This document shows, in pieces, positions 18,467 through 26,045 of a DNA stretch of 64,000 bases; within the stretch, counting starts at the first letter, position 1, and each line of letters begins with the position of its first letter. Made by a program: the position numbers and the translations under genes. The stretch is from Paenibacillus tarimensis (GTDB lineage: Bacteria; Bacillota; Bacilli; Paenibacillales; Paenibacillaceae): contig NZ_JAKGAO010000012.1 in NCBI RefSeq assembly GCF_021532315.1, positions 1 through 64,000 of the forward strand. Reading direction: 5' to 3'. The notes beneath the pieces are model-generated. The model ran no database searches. It worked only from the letters and a program-made list of their open reading frames with translations, and was not told the origin of the DNA.

Positions 18467-18489
18467 AAATCCCCCGGGTAGGGGTATTT
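18467..18489. promoter_or_regulatory. GC-box inverted repeat resembling a CsoR/CstR-type operator
   Basis: AAAT-CCCCC-GGGTA-GGGG-TATTT is a pseudo-palindrome of C and G runs flanked by A/T. It resembles operators of the CsoR/CstR repressor family (ATACCCC...GGGGTAT). No csoR, copper ATPase or rhodanese gene is nearby, so the assignment is weak. A second inverted repeat, GTTGACC-N16-GGTCAAC, lies at 18508-18537. Confidence 0.3.
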
Positions 18490-18572
18490 CCCCTGACTAA
18501 CGTAATTGTTGACCTGCCCGGTCTGGGAGTGGTCAACAGCAAGAGTGGTATTATTGACGCCAGAATGAACGG

Positions 18573-19373
18573 ATGCTCATACGACGAACCAGGGATGAAG
18601 CGGATTTGCAGTTCATCGTCGCAGCAGAGACGGATGAGGCTAACAGGCCGTACGTCACCTCATGGAGCTTGGATCGGCACAGAGAAGCATTGGATGACGA
18701 GGACATGCTGCACTGTATTGTGGAAGATGCCGCCGGGGTCCGAGTCGGATACCTCATTGTGCTTGGAGCGGCGGGGCTGCACAGCACGGTGGAACTGCTT
18801 AGGCTGGTGATTACAGATAAAGGAAAAGGTTACGGGAGGTCCGTGCTGGAAGCTGTGCAGGCTTTCGCTTTCCGCGAGCGTTCTGCCCGCAGGCTGTGGC
18901 TGGATGTAAGGGAACGGAATGCGCGGGCCCGGCGGCTCTATGCCTCCTGCGGATTCAAGGTCGAGGGAACAATGCGGGATGTCTGCCGTACGAAGGAAGG
19001 ATACGAGTCTCTACTAATCATGAGTATCCTGGCGCATGAGTATGGAGAGGCCCAGCAAGCGGAACCGCCGGAGCCGGAAAGTGTACTGGCTGTGCTCAAG
19101 GAGAGGGGAACTGTTCCGGAGGCGGGTGTTTTGGCGCCGCGCACGGCGGGAAGAACCGACGCGCGCGTCTACCCGGTTGTCGCGGATGGCAAGCCTCTAT
19201 ATGTCCTCAAATATGACAACACCGATGCAAACCGGCATGCAGCTTCATTCTTGCAGGAAGCCGGAGCTCAGGGGTGGATGCCTGTGGTTCGCCATATTGA
19301 CCCGGAGTACCGGTATTTCGTATACGATTATATGGATGGCCAGTCCGGGCGCTGGCTGCGGATGTGCTCTTGA
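18573..19373 (+). CDS. GNAT acetyltransferase fused to a truncated kinase-like N-lobe
   Basis: Residues 1 to about 155 are a GNAT acetyltransferase (RimI/RimJ type): LLRLVITDKGKGYGRSVLEA is the acetyl-CoA loop, followed by RERNARARRLYASCGFKVEG. Residues about 165-260 resemble the N-lobe of an aminoglycoside-phosphotransferase-like protein: KPLYVLKYDN for the ATP lysine and RYFVYDYMDGQ for the hinge. The frame then stops at 19371 with no C-lobe and no catalytic HGD. A short open frame at 19376-19474, shifted by two, may be the tail of the lost domain. No clear ribosome site precedes ATG 18573. The acetyltransferase half may still work; the kinase half looks broken. Confidence 0.65.
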   Translation: MLIRRTRDEADLQFIVAAETDEANRPYVTSWSLDRHREALDDEDMLHCIVEDAAGVRVGYLIVLGAAGLHSTVELLRLVITDKGKGYGRSVLEAVQAFAFRERSARRLWLDVRERNARARRLYASCGFKVEGTMRDVCRTKEGYESLLIMSILAHEYGEAQQAEPPEPESVLAVLKERGTVPEAGVLAPRTAGRTDARVYPVVADGKPLYVLKYDNTDANRHAASFLQEAGAQGWMPVVRHIDPEYRYFVYDYMDGQSGRWLRMCS

Positions 19374-19530
19374 TGCTGTATATGAGAATTGCTACAAGCC
19401 TGAAATACGGGCTGGAGGCTGATGGATATCTGCGTGCCTGGTCGTATTGGAAAGAGCGCGCAGGTCTATGTTGATTCCGTTCTTCCGGTGACAACTGGTG
19501 GATACCCAGACAGGTGGAGGCTCACAAAAT

Positions 19531-19566
19531 AAACGCCTGAAGCGAACCCGCTTCAGGCGTTTTTTA
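19531..19566. terminator. Bidirectional terminator between convergent genes
   Basis: A perfect 11-base-pair stem (ACGCCTGAAGC at 19533-19543, complement at 19550-19560) is followed by TTTTTT on the plus strand and an AT-rich run on the minus strand. It serves the GNAT gene and overlaps the end of the metallo-hydrolase gene. Confidence 0.85.
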
Positions 19567-20898
19567 ACGATATTCCCTTTCATATTCAGCTTCGGCAGTT
19601 AATATAAGCGTCTGCCCCGGAGTAAGCGAGTGTGCTCCACTGTAGCCTCGTGAGGCTAACTCAGAGACCAGCCGGTCGGTCTTCTCCTTATCCGTATGCA
19701 CCGGAAGCAGAACGCGCGGATTTAAATGCTCCAGCATGCGCCAGACATCCGGCAATCCCTGATGAACCTTGTAAGGGATACGGTAAACGCTGCAGTGTCC
19801 GTGCTCCGGATCTGCTTCGTGGCGAGCAATGATTTTGCTTGCACAGCTGCCGCTGTGAACATGTCCGGTAAAAATAATGGCATTAGACACTGCGTTCTCC
19901 CCACGATTGAGCTGCCGGTAACAGGCTTGCGCCCCCTCTGTCTGCAGCTGGGCATCAGGCCCGATAATCACAGCGGGCGCGCCGGACATCGCCAGGCCCG
20001 AGGGTGCTTCATTAAAAGGTGAAGTCTGCAAGCCGCGAAGCGCCAGATTCATTCGTTCGATCGCTGAGGGATGCAGCCATGCTTCGTCCTCCTTGATCTT
20101 AGCCGCCCCTTGAAGCAGGGAAGCTTCGGCGACAATGCGCGTATCAGGAAGCGCCTCCCGAAGCAGGGCAAGAAGCTCGAGTCCACGGCCGTGCAGCGGT
20201 ACCGGCAGGAAGACATGCCCCCCTCGTTCACTGACTTGCCGGATCGTGCCGATCAGCTGTGCCATCATCTCTGCCTGGCTCTCCGTTCGGGCACCATAGG
20301 CGGCATCGACAATGGCCGCTGAGAGGTTGCGGCAGTACTCCGGCTTTGGTAGCTCGGCCCGAAGCAGGCTGGATTCATGGGTGTAATCACCCGAATAAAA
20401 CACCCTGCATCCCTCTATATCCAGCAAAATCCATACCGAGCCGGCTAAATGGCCGCTTGGCCCCCAGCATGCCCGAACGCCGGGCGCAGCCTCAAACCAT
20501 TCTCCCTCTTCAGCGCTATCCTCCAAGTAACGAAAGCGCAGCAGCTCTTCTTCCTCTGCGCTGTAGGGTGCCGCTGAACCCTGTTCAGCCAGGTAACCTT
20601 TCCACATGCGAAAGTTAGAGGCGATGCGCGTGGCGGTCGCCCGAGTTGTCCAGATTTCCCCGCGGTAGCCCATCCGGTATAGAGCGGGCAGTCCGACAGT
20701 ATGATCCTCATGGGCATGCGATAAGAATACGGTTGTCAGCTGTGGTACGAGCTCCGGCTTCCAGAGCGGATATTCGCCTCTGCCGCTGCGCTTCCCGCCG
20801 CAGTCAAGCATAACCGAGACCGGCCCGTTTGCGATACGATAACACGCCCGCCCGTGCTCTCCGGCACCTCCCCAGACCTCCAATATTGCCAAACTCAT
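19564..20898 (-). CDS. Metallo-beta-lactamase/beta-CASP-like hydrolase
   Basis: This roughly 444-residue protein has the MBL metal motif LSHAHEDHTVG and the later metal Asp in FYSGDYTHES. Its C-terminal half resembles the beta-CASP layout, with IFTGHVHSG, IPYKVHQGLPD and LLPVHTDKEKT motifs. Beta-CASP enzymes usually cut RNA or DNA phosphodiesters. It is the last gene of an ABC importer operon and overlaps the permease stop by 1 base from ATG 20898, with AGGA just upstream; a GTG at 20901 would overlap by 4. Context suggests it processes the imported compound or a related phosphoester. That role is inference. Confidence 0.75.
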   Translation of the reverse strand: MSLAILEVWGGAGEHGRACYRIANGPVSVMLDCGGKRSGRGEYPLWKPELVPQLTTVFLSHAHEDHTVGLPALYRMGYRGEIWTTRATATRIASNFRMWKGYLAEQGSAAPYSAEEEELLRFRYLEDSAEEGEWFEAAPGVRACWGPSGHLAGSVWILLDIEGCRVFYSGDYTHESSLLRAELPKPEYCRNLSAAIVDAAYGARTESQAEMMAQLIGTIRQVSERGGHVFLPVPLHGRGLELLALLREALPDTRIVAEASLLQGAAKIKEDEAWLHPSAIERMNLALRGLQTSPFNEAPSGLAMSGAPAVIIGPDAQLQTEGAQACYRQLNRGENAVSNAIIFTGHVHSGSCASKIIARHEADPEHGHCSVYRIPYKVHQGLPDVWRMLEHLNPRVLLPVHTDKEKTDRLVSELASRGYSGAHSLTPGQTLILTAEAEYEREYR

Positions 20899-22571
20899 CA
20901 CTTCCTGTACGATTCTAGTTGATTCATGATGACCAAGATGATAGTCGTCAAGCTGACAGTCAGCACAGCCATTGCCATGCCCATCGACACCTCACCTTGC
21001 TCGAACTGGGAGAAAATATAAGTTGCCGATACATGCATGGACGGCGGAAGCAGCATTAATGAAGCGACAAGCTCCCTCGCCGAGATTGTAAAGGTCATCA
21101 TCCAGCCGGCCACAATGCCGGGCAGCAGCAGCGGCAGTGCGATGCGCCGGAAGATGTACCAATCCGTTCCCCCGTAAACCCTGCCGGCCTGAAAGAGCTT
21201 ATCGTCCAGTTGACTGAAGCTGGCCTTCACATATTGCACGGTGTATGGGAGAAAAAACACCACGTATGTAAGAACTGCCATTCCGTACGTATTGTACAGC
21301 GGGATGGGCATCCACTTCGCGTTCCAGAACAGGACGAGACCCACTGCAATGACGATGCCTGGAACAGTGTTCGGCAGGAGACTGAACAGATCGGTTGTCT
21401 TCTGCCCTTTTGTTGCTGATCCTCGAATTTGAAGCGCCAAAAACGTGCCGATGACAGCTGCAAATGTAGCGGCAAGCAGTGCGAGTCCAATACTGTTCGT
21501 GAGTGCCTTGAAACCCGGGCTGCCCCAGGATAACAGGCGGGCATAATGATCCAGTGTAAAATTGCCCCATGCCAGGCCGTTTCCCCGCAGCTTCTGCAGC
21601 GAGGCGACGATGATCGAGAAATAGGGCACTCCGATGGATAACAGCAGTACAATGCCTACATATCCCCAAGACAAGCTTTTGCCCAGCAATCGCAGGCGTG
21701 ACGGGCGTGTGCGCAGGCCCTTACCGCCGAGTGTCTGATAACGGAATTTCCGGGACATTACACTCTGGAGATACCACACAGTCAAGCTTGCCGTCAGCAA
21801 GATCGAGGCAAGCGCCGTTGCTTTGCCAAAATCAATTGGCCAGCTGGACGTCAGCCGGTGAATTTCCGTTGTCAGCACATAAAAGCCAATCTTCCGGCCA
21901 AAGGTAGCCGGCGTACCGAATTCCGCAATCGTCTTGACGAATACCAGCAGGGCACCCATCAGATAGCTGCCGAATAGCAGCGGGATGACGATGCGGCGCA
22001 GCCGGTAGCCAAATCCCGCGCCGTGAAGGGCCCCCGCTTCTTCATAGCCTTGACCGATCCGCTGAATTGAGTTGCGCAGCATCAGATAGAGGAAGGGATA
22101 CAGGTGGAAGCTCATAATGGTGACCAATCCGCCCAGACTGAAAAATTGCGGCGTAAGGGCAGCTGTCCAAGGGGCCAGCTCCTCCAGGAAACCCCTTGGC
22201 TGCATAAACAGGATCCAGCCCATTGATCCGATATAGGGCGGTGTCATGAAGGGGATGATTATGACAACATCCAGCCAGCGTTTTTCCCCAAGCTCGGTTT
22301 TTGCCGCGAGATAAGCCATAGGAAAGGCGATGGCTGTTGCCCCAGCCACCACCAGCAGGCCTAATAACAAGGTATTGCTTAACACGCTTGCTACGCCGGG
22401 TGCGAGCACCACACCCAGCGCTGTAAGCGGATCGAATTGCCCGTCAACCATAAGACTGTTCAGAATGACCAGGCAGAGAGGAATGACAATTGCCGGAACC
22501 AACAGTCCGATGGCAAGGCTAGTTCCCCATGAGAAGCGCGTACGTCCCGATCGGACCTGCATGTGTATCAC
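20898..22571 (-). CDS. ABC transporter permease with two fused membrane domains
   Basis: This 557-residue protein has about 12 membrane helices in two tandem binding-protein-dependent permease domains, each with an EAA-like loop (EEAGALHGAGFGYRLRRIVIP and QAGRVYGGTDWYIFRRIALP). Fused permeases of this kind occur in ferric-iron, 2-aminoethylphosphonate and phospho-sugar importers. The start is GTG 22571 with AAGGA 5 bases upstream, 8 bases after the binding-protein gene. It is the third gene of the operon ATPase, binding protein, permease, MBL hydrolase. Confidence 0.9.
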   Translation of the reverse strand: MIHMQVRSGRTRFSWGTSLAIGLLVPAIVIPLCLVILNSLMVDGQFDPLTALGVVLAPGVASVLSNTLLLGLLVVAGATAIAFPMAYLAAKTELGEKRWLDVVIIIPFMTPPYIGSMGWILFMQPRGFLEELAPWTAALTPQFFSLGGLVTIMSFHLYPFLYLMLRNSIQRIGQGYEEAGALHGAGFGYRLRRIVIPLLFGSYLMGALLVFVKTIAEFGTPATFGRKIGFYVLTTEIHRLTSSWPIDFGKATALASILLTASLTVWYLQSVMSRKFRYQTLGGKGLRTRPSRLRLLGKSLSWGYVGIVLLLSIGVPYFSIIVASLQKLRGNGLAWGNFTLDHYARLLSWGSPGFKALTNSIGLALLAATFAAVIGTFLALQIRGSATKGQKTTDLFSLLPNTVPGIVIAVGLVLFWNAKWMPIPLYNTYGMAVLTYVVFFLPYTVQYVKASFSQLDDKLFQAGRVYGGTDWYIFRRIALPLLLPGIVAGWMMTFTISARELVASLMLLPPSMHVSATYIFSQFEQGEVSMGMAMAVLTVSLTTIILVIMNQLESYRK

Positions 22572-22579
22572 CGACTTCC

Positions 22580-23662
22580 TTATTTGAAGACATTCATGAA
22601 TTGTGTTGTGATGTCATCTCCGTTCTCCGACATCCAATTCCAGTCATATTGAAGCAGCTTGATCTCTTCCACCTGTGTACGGTCTTCCTTCGCCGGTACG
22701 TCTGTACGGCCGGGAAGCAGATAAGCATTGGCAACCAGCGCCTGTGCTTCATCCGACAGCAGGTAATCAATGAACAGCTTGGCGTTATCCAGGTTCGGCG
22801 CATCCTTCAGAATCATGGCCGGGCGTGGATTGATAACCGTACCCGAAGCAGGATAAACGATATCTACAGGCTCTCCTTTGGCCTTGGCGCTGTATGCCAT
22901 ATAGTCAACGCCTGCCATAACGACGCTCTTAGCACCCGTTACGACGGGGTCAAGTGCTTCCTGGTTGGCACCGGCCATCGTGACGCCGTTCTGTTTGAGT
23001 GCGTCGAACAAGCTCCAGCCGGATTCGCCGTACTGATTCAGATAGCCGGATACAAAATCAAGCGCAGAGCCGGATAAGGACGGGTCTGGAATATTCACGG
23101 CACCGGTCCATTGTGCGTCCGTCAGATCGCTCCAATCGGAAGGGGGATTATCCACTAGCTTGGTATTATAGGTAATGCCCAGCGCAGAAGCGCTGTAGCC
23201 GAACAGGTGACGGTCTTCGTCGACCCAGCCGTCATAGAGACGATCGGCATGAACAGCTTCAGTATATGCCTGCGTCCAGCCCTCCTGCTTCATGGACATG
23301 CCTGACGGCCATGAGGCCAGAACGACAATATCAGCGACAGGATTGCTTTTCTCCGCCTCTAAGCGTGCGAGAACCTTGCCTGTTGTTCCTTGGAACTGTT
23401 CAACCGTCAAGCCGGTCTTTGCCTGAAAGCCTTCCAGAATCTTGTCCGCAAGACCTGCAGGGCCAGCAGTGTAAACAACGACTTTGCCGCTCGGCTTTTT
23501 CGTTTCGCTCGGTGGTGCTTCCGCTGATTGGGCAGAAGCGGGCTCCGGTGCCCCTTGATTAGATGACTGCGTAGAAGCTTGTCCGCCGCAGGCGCTGAGT
23601 GTCAGCATGGCAATCATGAGCAGCGAGGCCCATTTACCCCGCATAAGAGCTTGTTTTTTCAT
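22580..23662 (-). CDS. ABC transporter substrate-binding lipoprotein
   Basis: This 360-residue lipoprotein begins with a basic N-terminus, a hydrophobic core and a lipobox (LTLSAC). A serine/alanine/proline-rich linker and a two-lobed binding fold follow, starting KVVVYTAGPAG. The pattern fits the family 1 group that includes FbpA (iron), PhnS (2-aminoethylphosphonate) and AfuA (sugar phosphates). The iron-ligand tyrosine pair of FbpA is not evident, which favours an anionic organic ligand. I chose ATG 23662 because AGGAGG lies 9 bases upstream and the signal starts there; the open frame extends to 23950 only by overlap with the ATPase gene. Confidence 0.88.
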   Translation of the reverse strand: MKKQALMRGKWASLLMIAMLTLSACGGQASTQSSNQGAPEPASAQSAEAPPSETKKPSGKVVVYTAGPAGLADKILEGFQAKTGLTVEQFQGTTGKVLARLEAEKSNPVADIVVLASWPSGMSMKQEGWTQAYTEAVHADRLYDGWVDEDRHLFGYSASALGITYNTKLVDNPPSDWSDLTDAQWTGAVNIPDPSLSGSALDFVSGYLNQYGESGWSLFDALKQNGVTMAGANQEALDPVVTGAKSVVMAGVDYMAYSAKAKGEPVDIVYPASGTVINPRPAMILKDAPNLDNAKLFIDYLLSDEAQALVANAYLLPGRTDVPAKEDRTQVEEIKLLQYDWNWMSENGDDITTQFMNVFK

Positions 23663-24641
23663 GTTTGTTATCCTCCTTGGATTGAAAATCATAGATATGC
23701 TGCTCGGGGACGAATACGGTTGTCTGCTCGCCGATGGATGCCCGGACCATGCGGTACCCTGTCCACCTGGTACCATCCTCCAGCTCAAGCTCGAGCTCAT
23801 AACGCTCGCCGGTGTAGCTAATCTGCCGGACAACGGCCTGCCAGCTTCGGCACCCCGGCGTGCTGGTCCAGGCAAGATGCTCTGGACGGAACATTTTACC
23901 TTCCCCCGCCAGCCAGTTCGATTTGCCGACAAAGCGGGCCACATCCTCATTCAGAGGGCGGTGGTAGATGTCCTCGGATGTCCCCAGCTGCAGAACTTTC
24001 CCTTGGCGCATAACGGCAATACGGTCGGACATCGACATCGCCTCTGTCTGATCATGAGTGACGTAGACCGCGGTCACGCCTAGCTCCCGGACAAGACGGA
24101 CCAGCTCCTCCCGCATCTCCTCACGCAGCAGGGCGTCCAGTGCGCTTAATGGCTCGTCGAACAGGATGATCTCAGGCCGTCCCGCTATTGCCCTTGCAAA
24201 GGCGACTCGCTGCTGCTGACCGCCGGACAGCTCATGCGGATACCTGCCTTCCATACCGGTCAAGCGAACAAAGCGGATCGCTTCATCGACCCTTTCCTTC
24301 AGATGCTCAGTCTGCCGCCGCGCCCTCAGGCCAAAAGCGACATTCTCGAAGACCGTCATATGCGGCCAAAGGGCAAAATCTTGAAAAACCATGCCCAGAT
24401 TCCGCTTTTGCACTGGCATGCGTTTACGTGCACCCGAAGAGAATACCGTTTTATCGCCGAAATAAATCTCACCCTTATCCGGTTCTTCAAGCCCCGCAAT
24501 CAGACGAAGCAGCGTCGTCTTGCCGCAGCCCGATGGGCCGAGTAATGTGAGAAACTCACCGGAGCGAACGGAAAGGTCCAGCGGATGAAGCGCCTGCGTG
24601 TCTCCGAACGATTTGGATATGCCTCGGATTGTGATTTCCAT
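23634..24641 (-). CDS. ABC transporter ATP-binding protein
   Basis: This 335-residue ATPase has Walker A GPSGCGKTT, Q-loop VFQDFALWPHM, signature LSGGQQQR, Walker B IILFDEPLSALD and the switch histidine in VTHDQTEAMSMSD. A TOBE domain of about 90 residues closes the protein, as in FbpC/PotA-type importers. It is the first gene of the operon and overlaps the binding-protein gene by 29 bases. The promoter region is shared with the divergent LysR gene. Confidence 0.95.
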   Translation of the reverse strand: MEITIRGISKSFGDTQALHPLDLSVRSGEFLTLLGPSGCGKTTLLRLIAGLEEPDKGEIYFGDKTVFSSGARKRMPVQKRNLGMVFQDFALWPHMTVFENVAFGLRARRQTEHLKERVDEAIRFVRLTGMEGRYPHELSGGQQQRVAFARAIAGRPEIILFDEPLSALDALLREEMREELVRLVRELGVTAVYVTHDQTEAMSMSDRIAVMRQGKVLQLGTSEDIYHRPLNEDVARFVGKSNWLAGEGKMFRPEHLAWTSTPGCRSWQAVVRQISYTGERYELELELEDGTRWTGYRMVRASIGEQTTVFVPEQHIYDFQSKEDNKHEKTSSYAG

Positions 24642-24736
24642 GTCTGCTCCTTTTCTCCTTGTACTTCTGTCATCGTATCACCGGACGAGCAGCGAACGAT
24701 TAAACGGGTGTAAAAGCAGAGTTAAATATTTTATTA

Positions 24737-24804
24737 ATAGATATATATTTTCATAGATTTTATCTATAATTAGAACAATACATAGTCGGATGGAATGGAT
24801 AGAT
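24737..24804. promoter_or_regulatory. Candidate LysR operator region with ATAGAT half-sites
   Basis: A perfect inverted repeat, ATAGAT-TTT-ATCTAT, lies at 24753-24767. Further direct ATAGAT copies lie at 24737-24742 and 24799-24804. A plus-strand TATAAT (24765-24770) overlaps the right arm, so bound regulator would cover the -10 of its own gene. The whole sits between the divergent LysR and ABC operons, where LysR proteins normally bind. Confidence 0.5.
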
Positions 24805-24824
24805 AATAGAGGGGGAAGTTGGAA

Positions 24825-25721
24825 ATGAATACTAAGAAACTGGAGGTCGTTGTGGGTATAGCGCGTTACAAGAAGGTAACCTTGGTCGCTGAGCATCTGG
24901 GCATAAAGCAGCCCTCTGTTACGTTTCATATGAAAAGTCTGGAGGAAGAGATGGGGGTTCCCTTGTTTGAGCACCGTGCCGGCAAAGTGCTGCTGACAGA
25001 AGCGGGAAACGCACTGCTTCACTATGCCTCAAAAATACTGGCGCTGTCTCAGGAGGCCAAGAGAGTGCTCGGGGAATATCAAACGTTTGATCGCGGCACC
25101 CTTACCATCGGCGCCAGCTATGTGCCCGGAACCTATTTGCTGCCTGAAGCGATTGACCGCTTGGCTCAAATGTACCCGGGCATTACCGTCCGTTTAAAGT
25201 TAAACCCCGCACCAACCGTGCTGGCCATGCTCGAAGAACACAGCATCGACGTCGGACTGATTTCTTATCCGGCATTTGAAAATCCGTCGCTTCACATAAA
25301 TCCGGTCCGCTCGGACGATCTTGTCCTGGCGTTTCCCAACACGCATTCGTTCTCGGGCAGGGGGACCATTACCCCGCGCGACATTGCCGGGGAACCGTTC
25401 ATCCTGCATGACAGTCAATCAACGACGCGGCGGATAACTGAAGAGTGGGCGGAGCACCACGGTATGAAACTTAGGGTTAATATGGAAGCCGACTCGCTGG
25501 AAACGATCAAACGGGCTGTCCGTGCAGGAATGGGTGTCTCTTTCATCTCGCAGATGGCCATTGAAGAAGAAGCGGACCGTGGGCTTCTGAAGTACCGCCC
25601 GATTCCGGAGCTGAGCACCAAACGTTTCATCTTTGCCTGCTGCCAGCGTGACCGCTGGTTGACCTCCCCGATCCGCACATTGCTGGAGCTGCTTGGTGGA
25701 ACAGGTGCAACCCCCGGCTAG
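24825..25721 (+). CDS. LysR-family transcriptional regulator
   Basis: This 298-residue regulator has the N-terminal winged helix (LVAEHLGIKQPSVTFHMKSL) and a LysR substrate-binding domain from about residue 90. ATG 24825 has GGGGG 9 bases upstream; a TTG at 24819 is nearer and less likely. It is divergent from the ABC importer/MBL operon with about 180 bases between them, the usual arrangement for a LysR activator and its target. The co-inducer is probably the transported compound or a product of it. Confidence 0.93.
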   Translation: MNTKKLEVVVGIARYKKVTLVAEHLGIKQPSVTFHMKSLEEEMGVPLFEHRAGKVLLTEAGNALLHYASKILALSQEAKRVLGEYQTFDRGTLTIGASYVPGTYLLPEAIDRLAQMYPGITVRLKLNPAPTVLAMLEEHSIDVGLISYPAFENPSLHINPVRSDDLVLAFPNTHSFSGRGTITPRDIAGEPFILHDSQSTTRRITEEWAEHHGMKLRVNMEADSLETIKRAVRAGMGVSFISQMAIEEEADRGLLKYRPIPELSTKRFIFACCQRDRWLTSPIRTLLELLGGTGATPG

Positions 25722-25793
25722 TTGTCAGATTTCCCTGCTAGAACAGGATGGCTTCTGCTCCTGCTTTGGGGTGGAGTACCGCTGACGAATCCT

Positions 25794-26044
25794 TTTCATA
25801 GGAACTATCGTACTTGGCTTGACAATAGCGATGGCAGCCATGATCTTGACTTTGTAGGGCTGTAATCCCAACGTTCTCTTGGCTGCCTCGCAAACAAGTG
25901 CATAGGCATCCGGAAGCAGCACATCCAGAGACATGCCTGATTTTGCTTCTTTTTGCAGCTGGAGGGATTCCGCTTGAAGCTGTACCGGCTTTCGCCGGCC
26001 ATCTGCTCTATATAGTGATCTTCAGCAGCCTTTGCTGCTCTCAT
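25794..26044 (-). pseudogene. SecA-like N-terminal remnant, frameshifted
   Basis: Two overlapping minus-strand frames together resemble part of the N-terminal region of a SecA-family translocase ATPase. The first reads RAAKAAEDHYIEQMAGES (26044 downward). After one frameshift near 25985 the second reads QLQAESLQLQKEAKSG and then LLPDAYALVCEAAKRTLGL and KVKIMAAIAIVKPS. Similarity ends at about 25794, before the Walker A region. The segment begins one base after the P450 stop. It lacks the start and more than 80% of the protein, so it is a relic. The assignment rests on remembered family patterns. Confidence 0.55.
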
Positions 26045-26045
26045 G

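Noticed and set aside
18508-18537. GTTGACC/GGTCAAC inverted repeat as a terminator
   Set aside because: The loop is 16 bases, there is no T-run and no gene ends just before it on either strand.
23663-23950. N-terminal extension of the ABC binding protein
   Set aside because: The lipoprotein signal and AGGAGG both fix the start at 23662; the extension is antifunctional sequence inside the ATPase gene.
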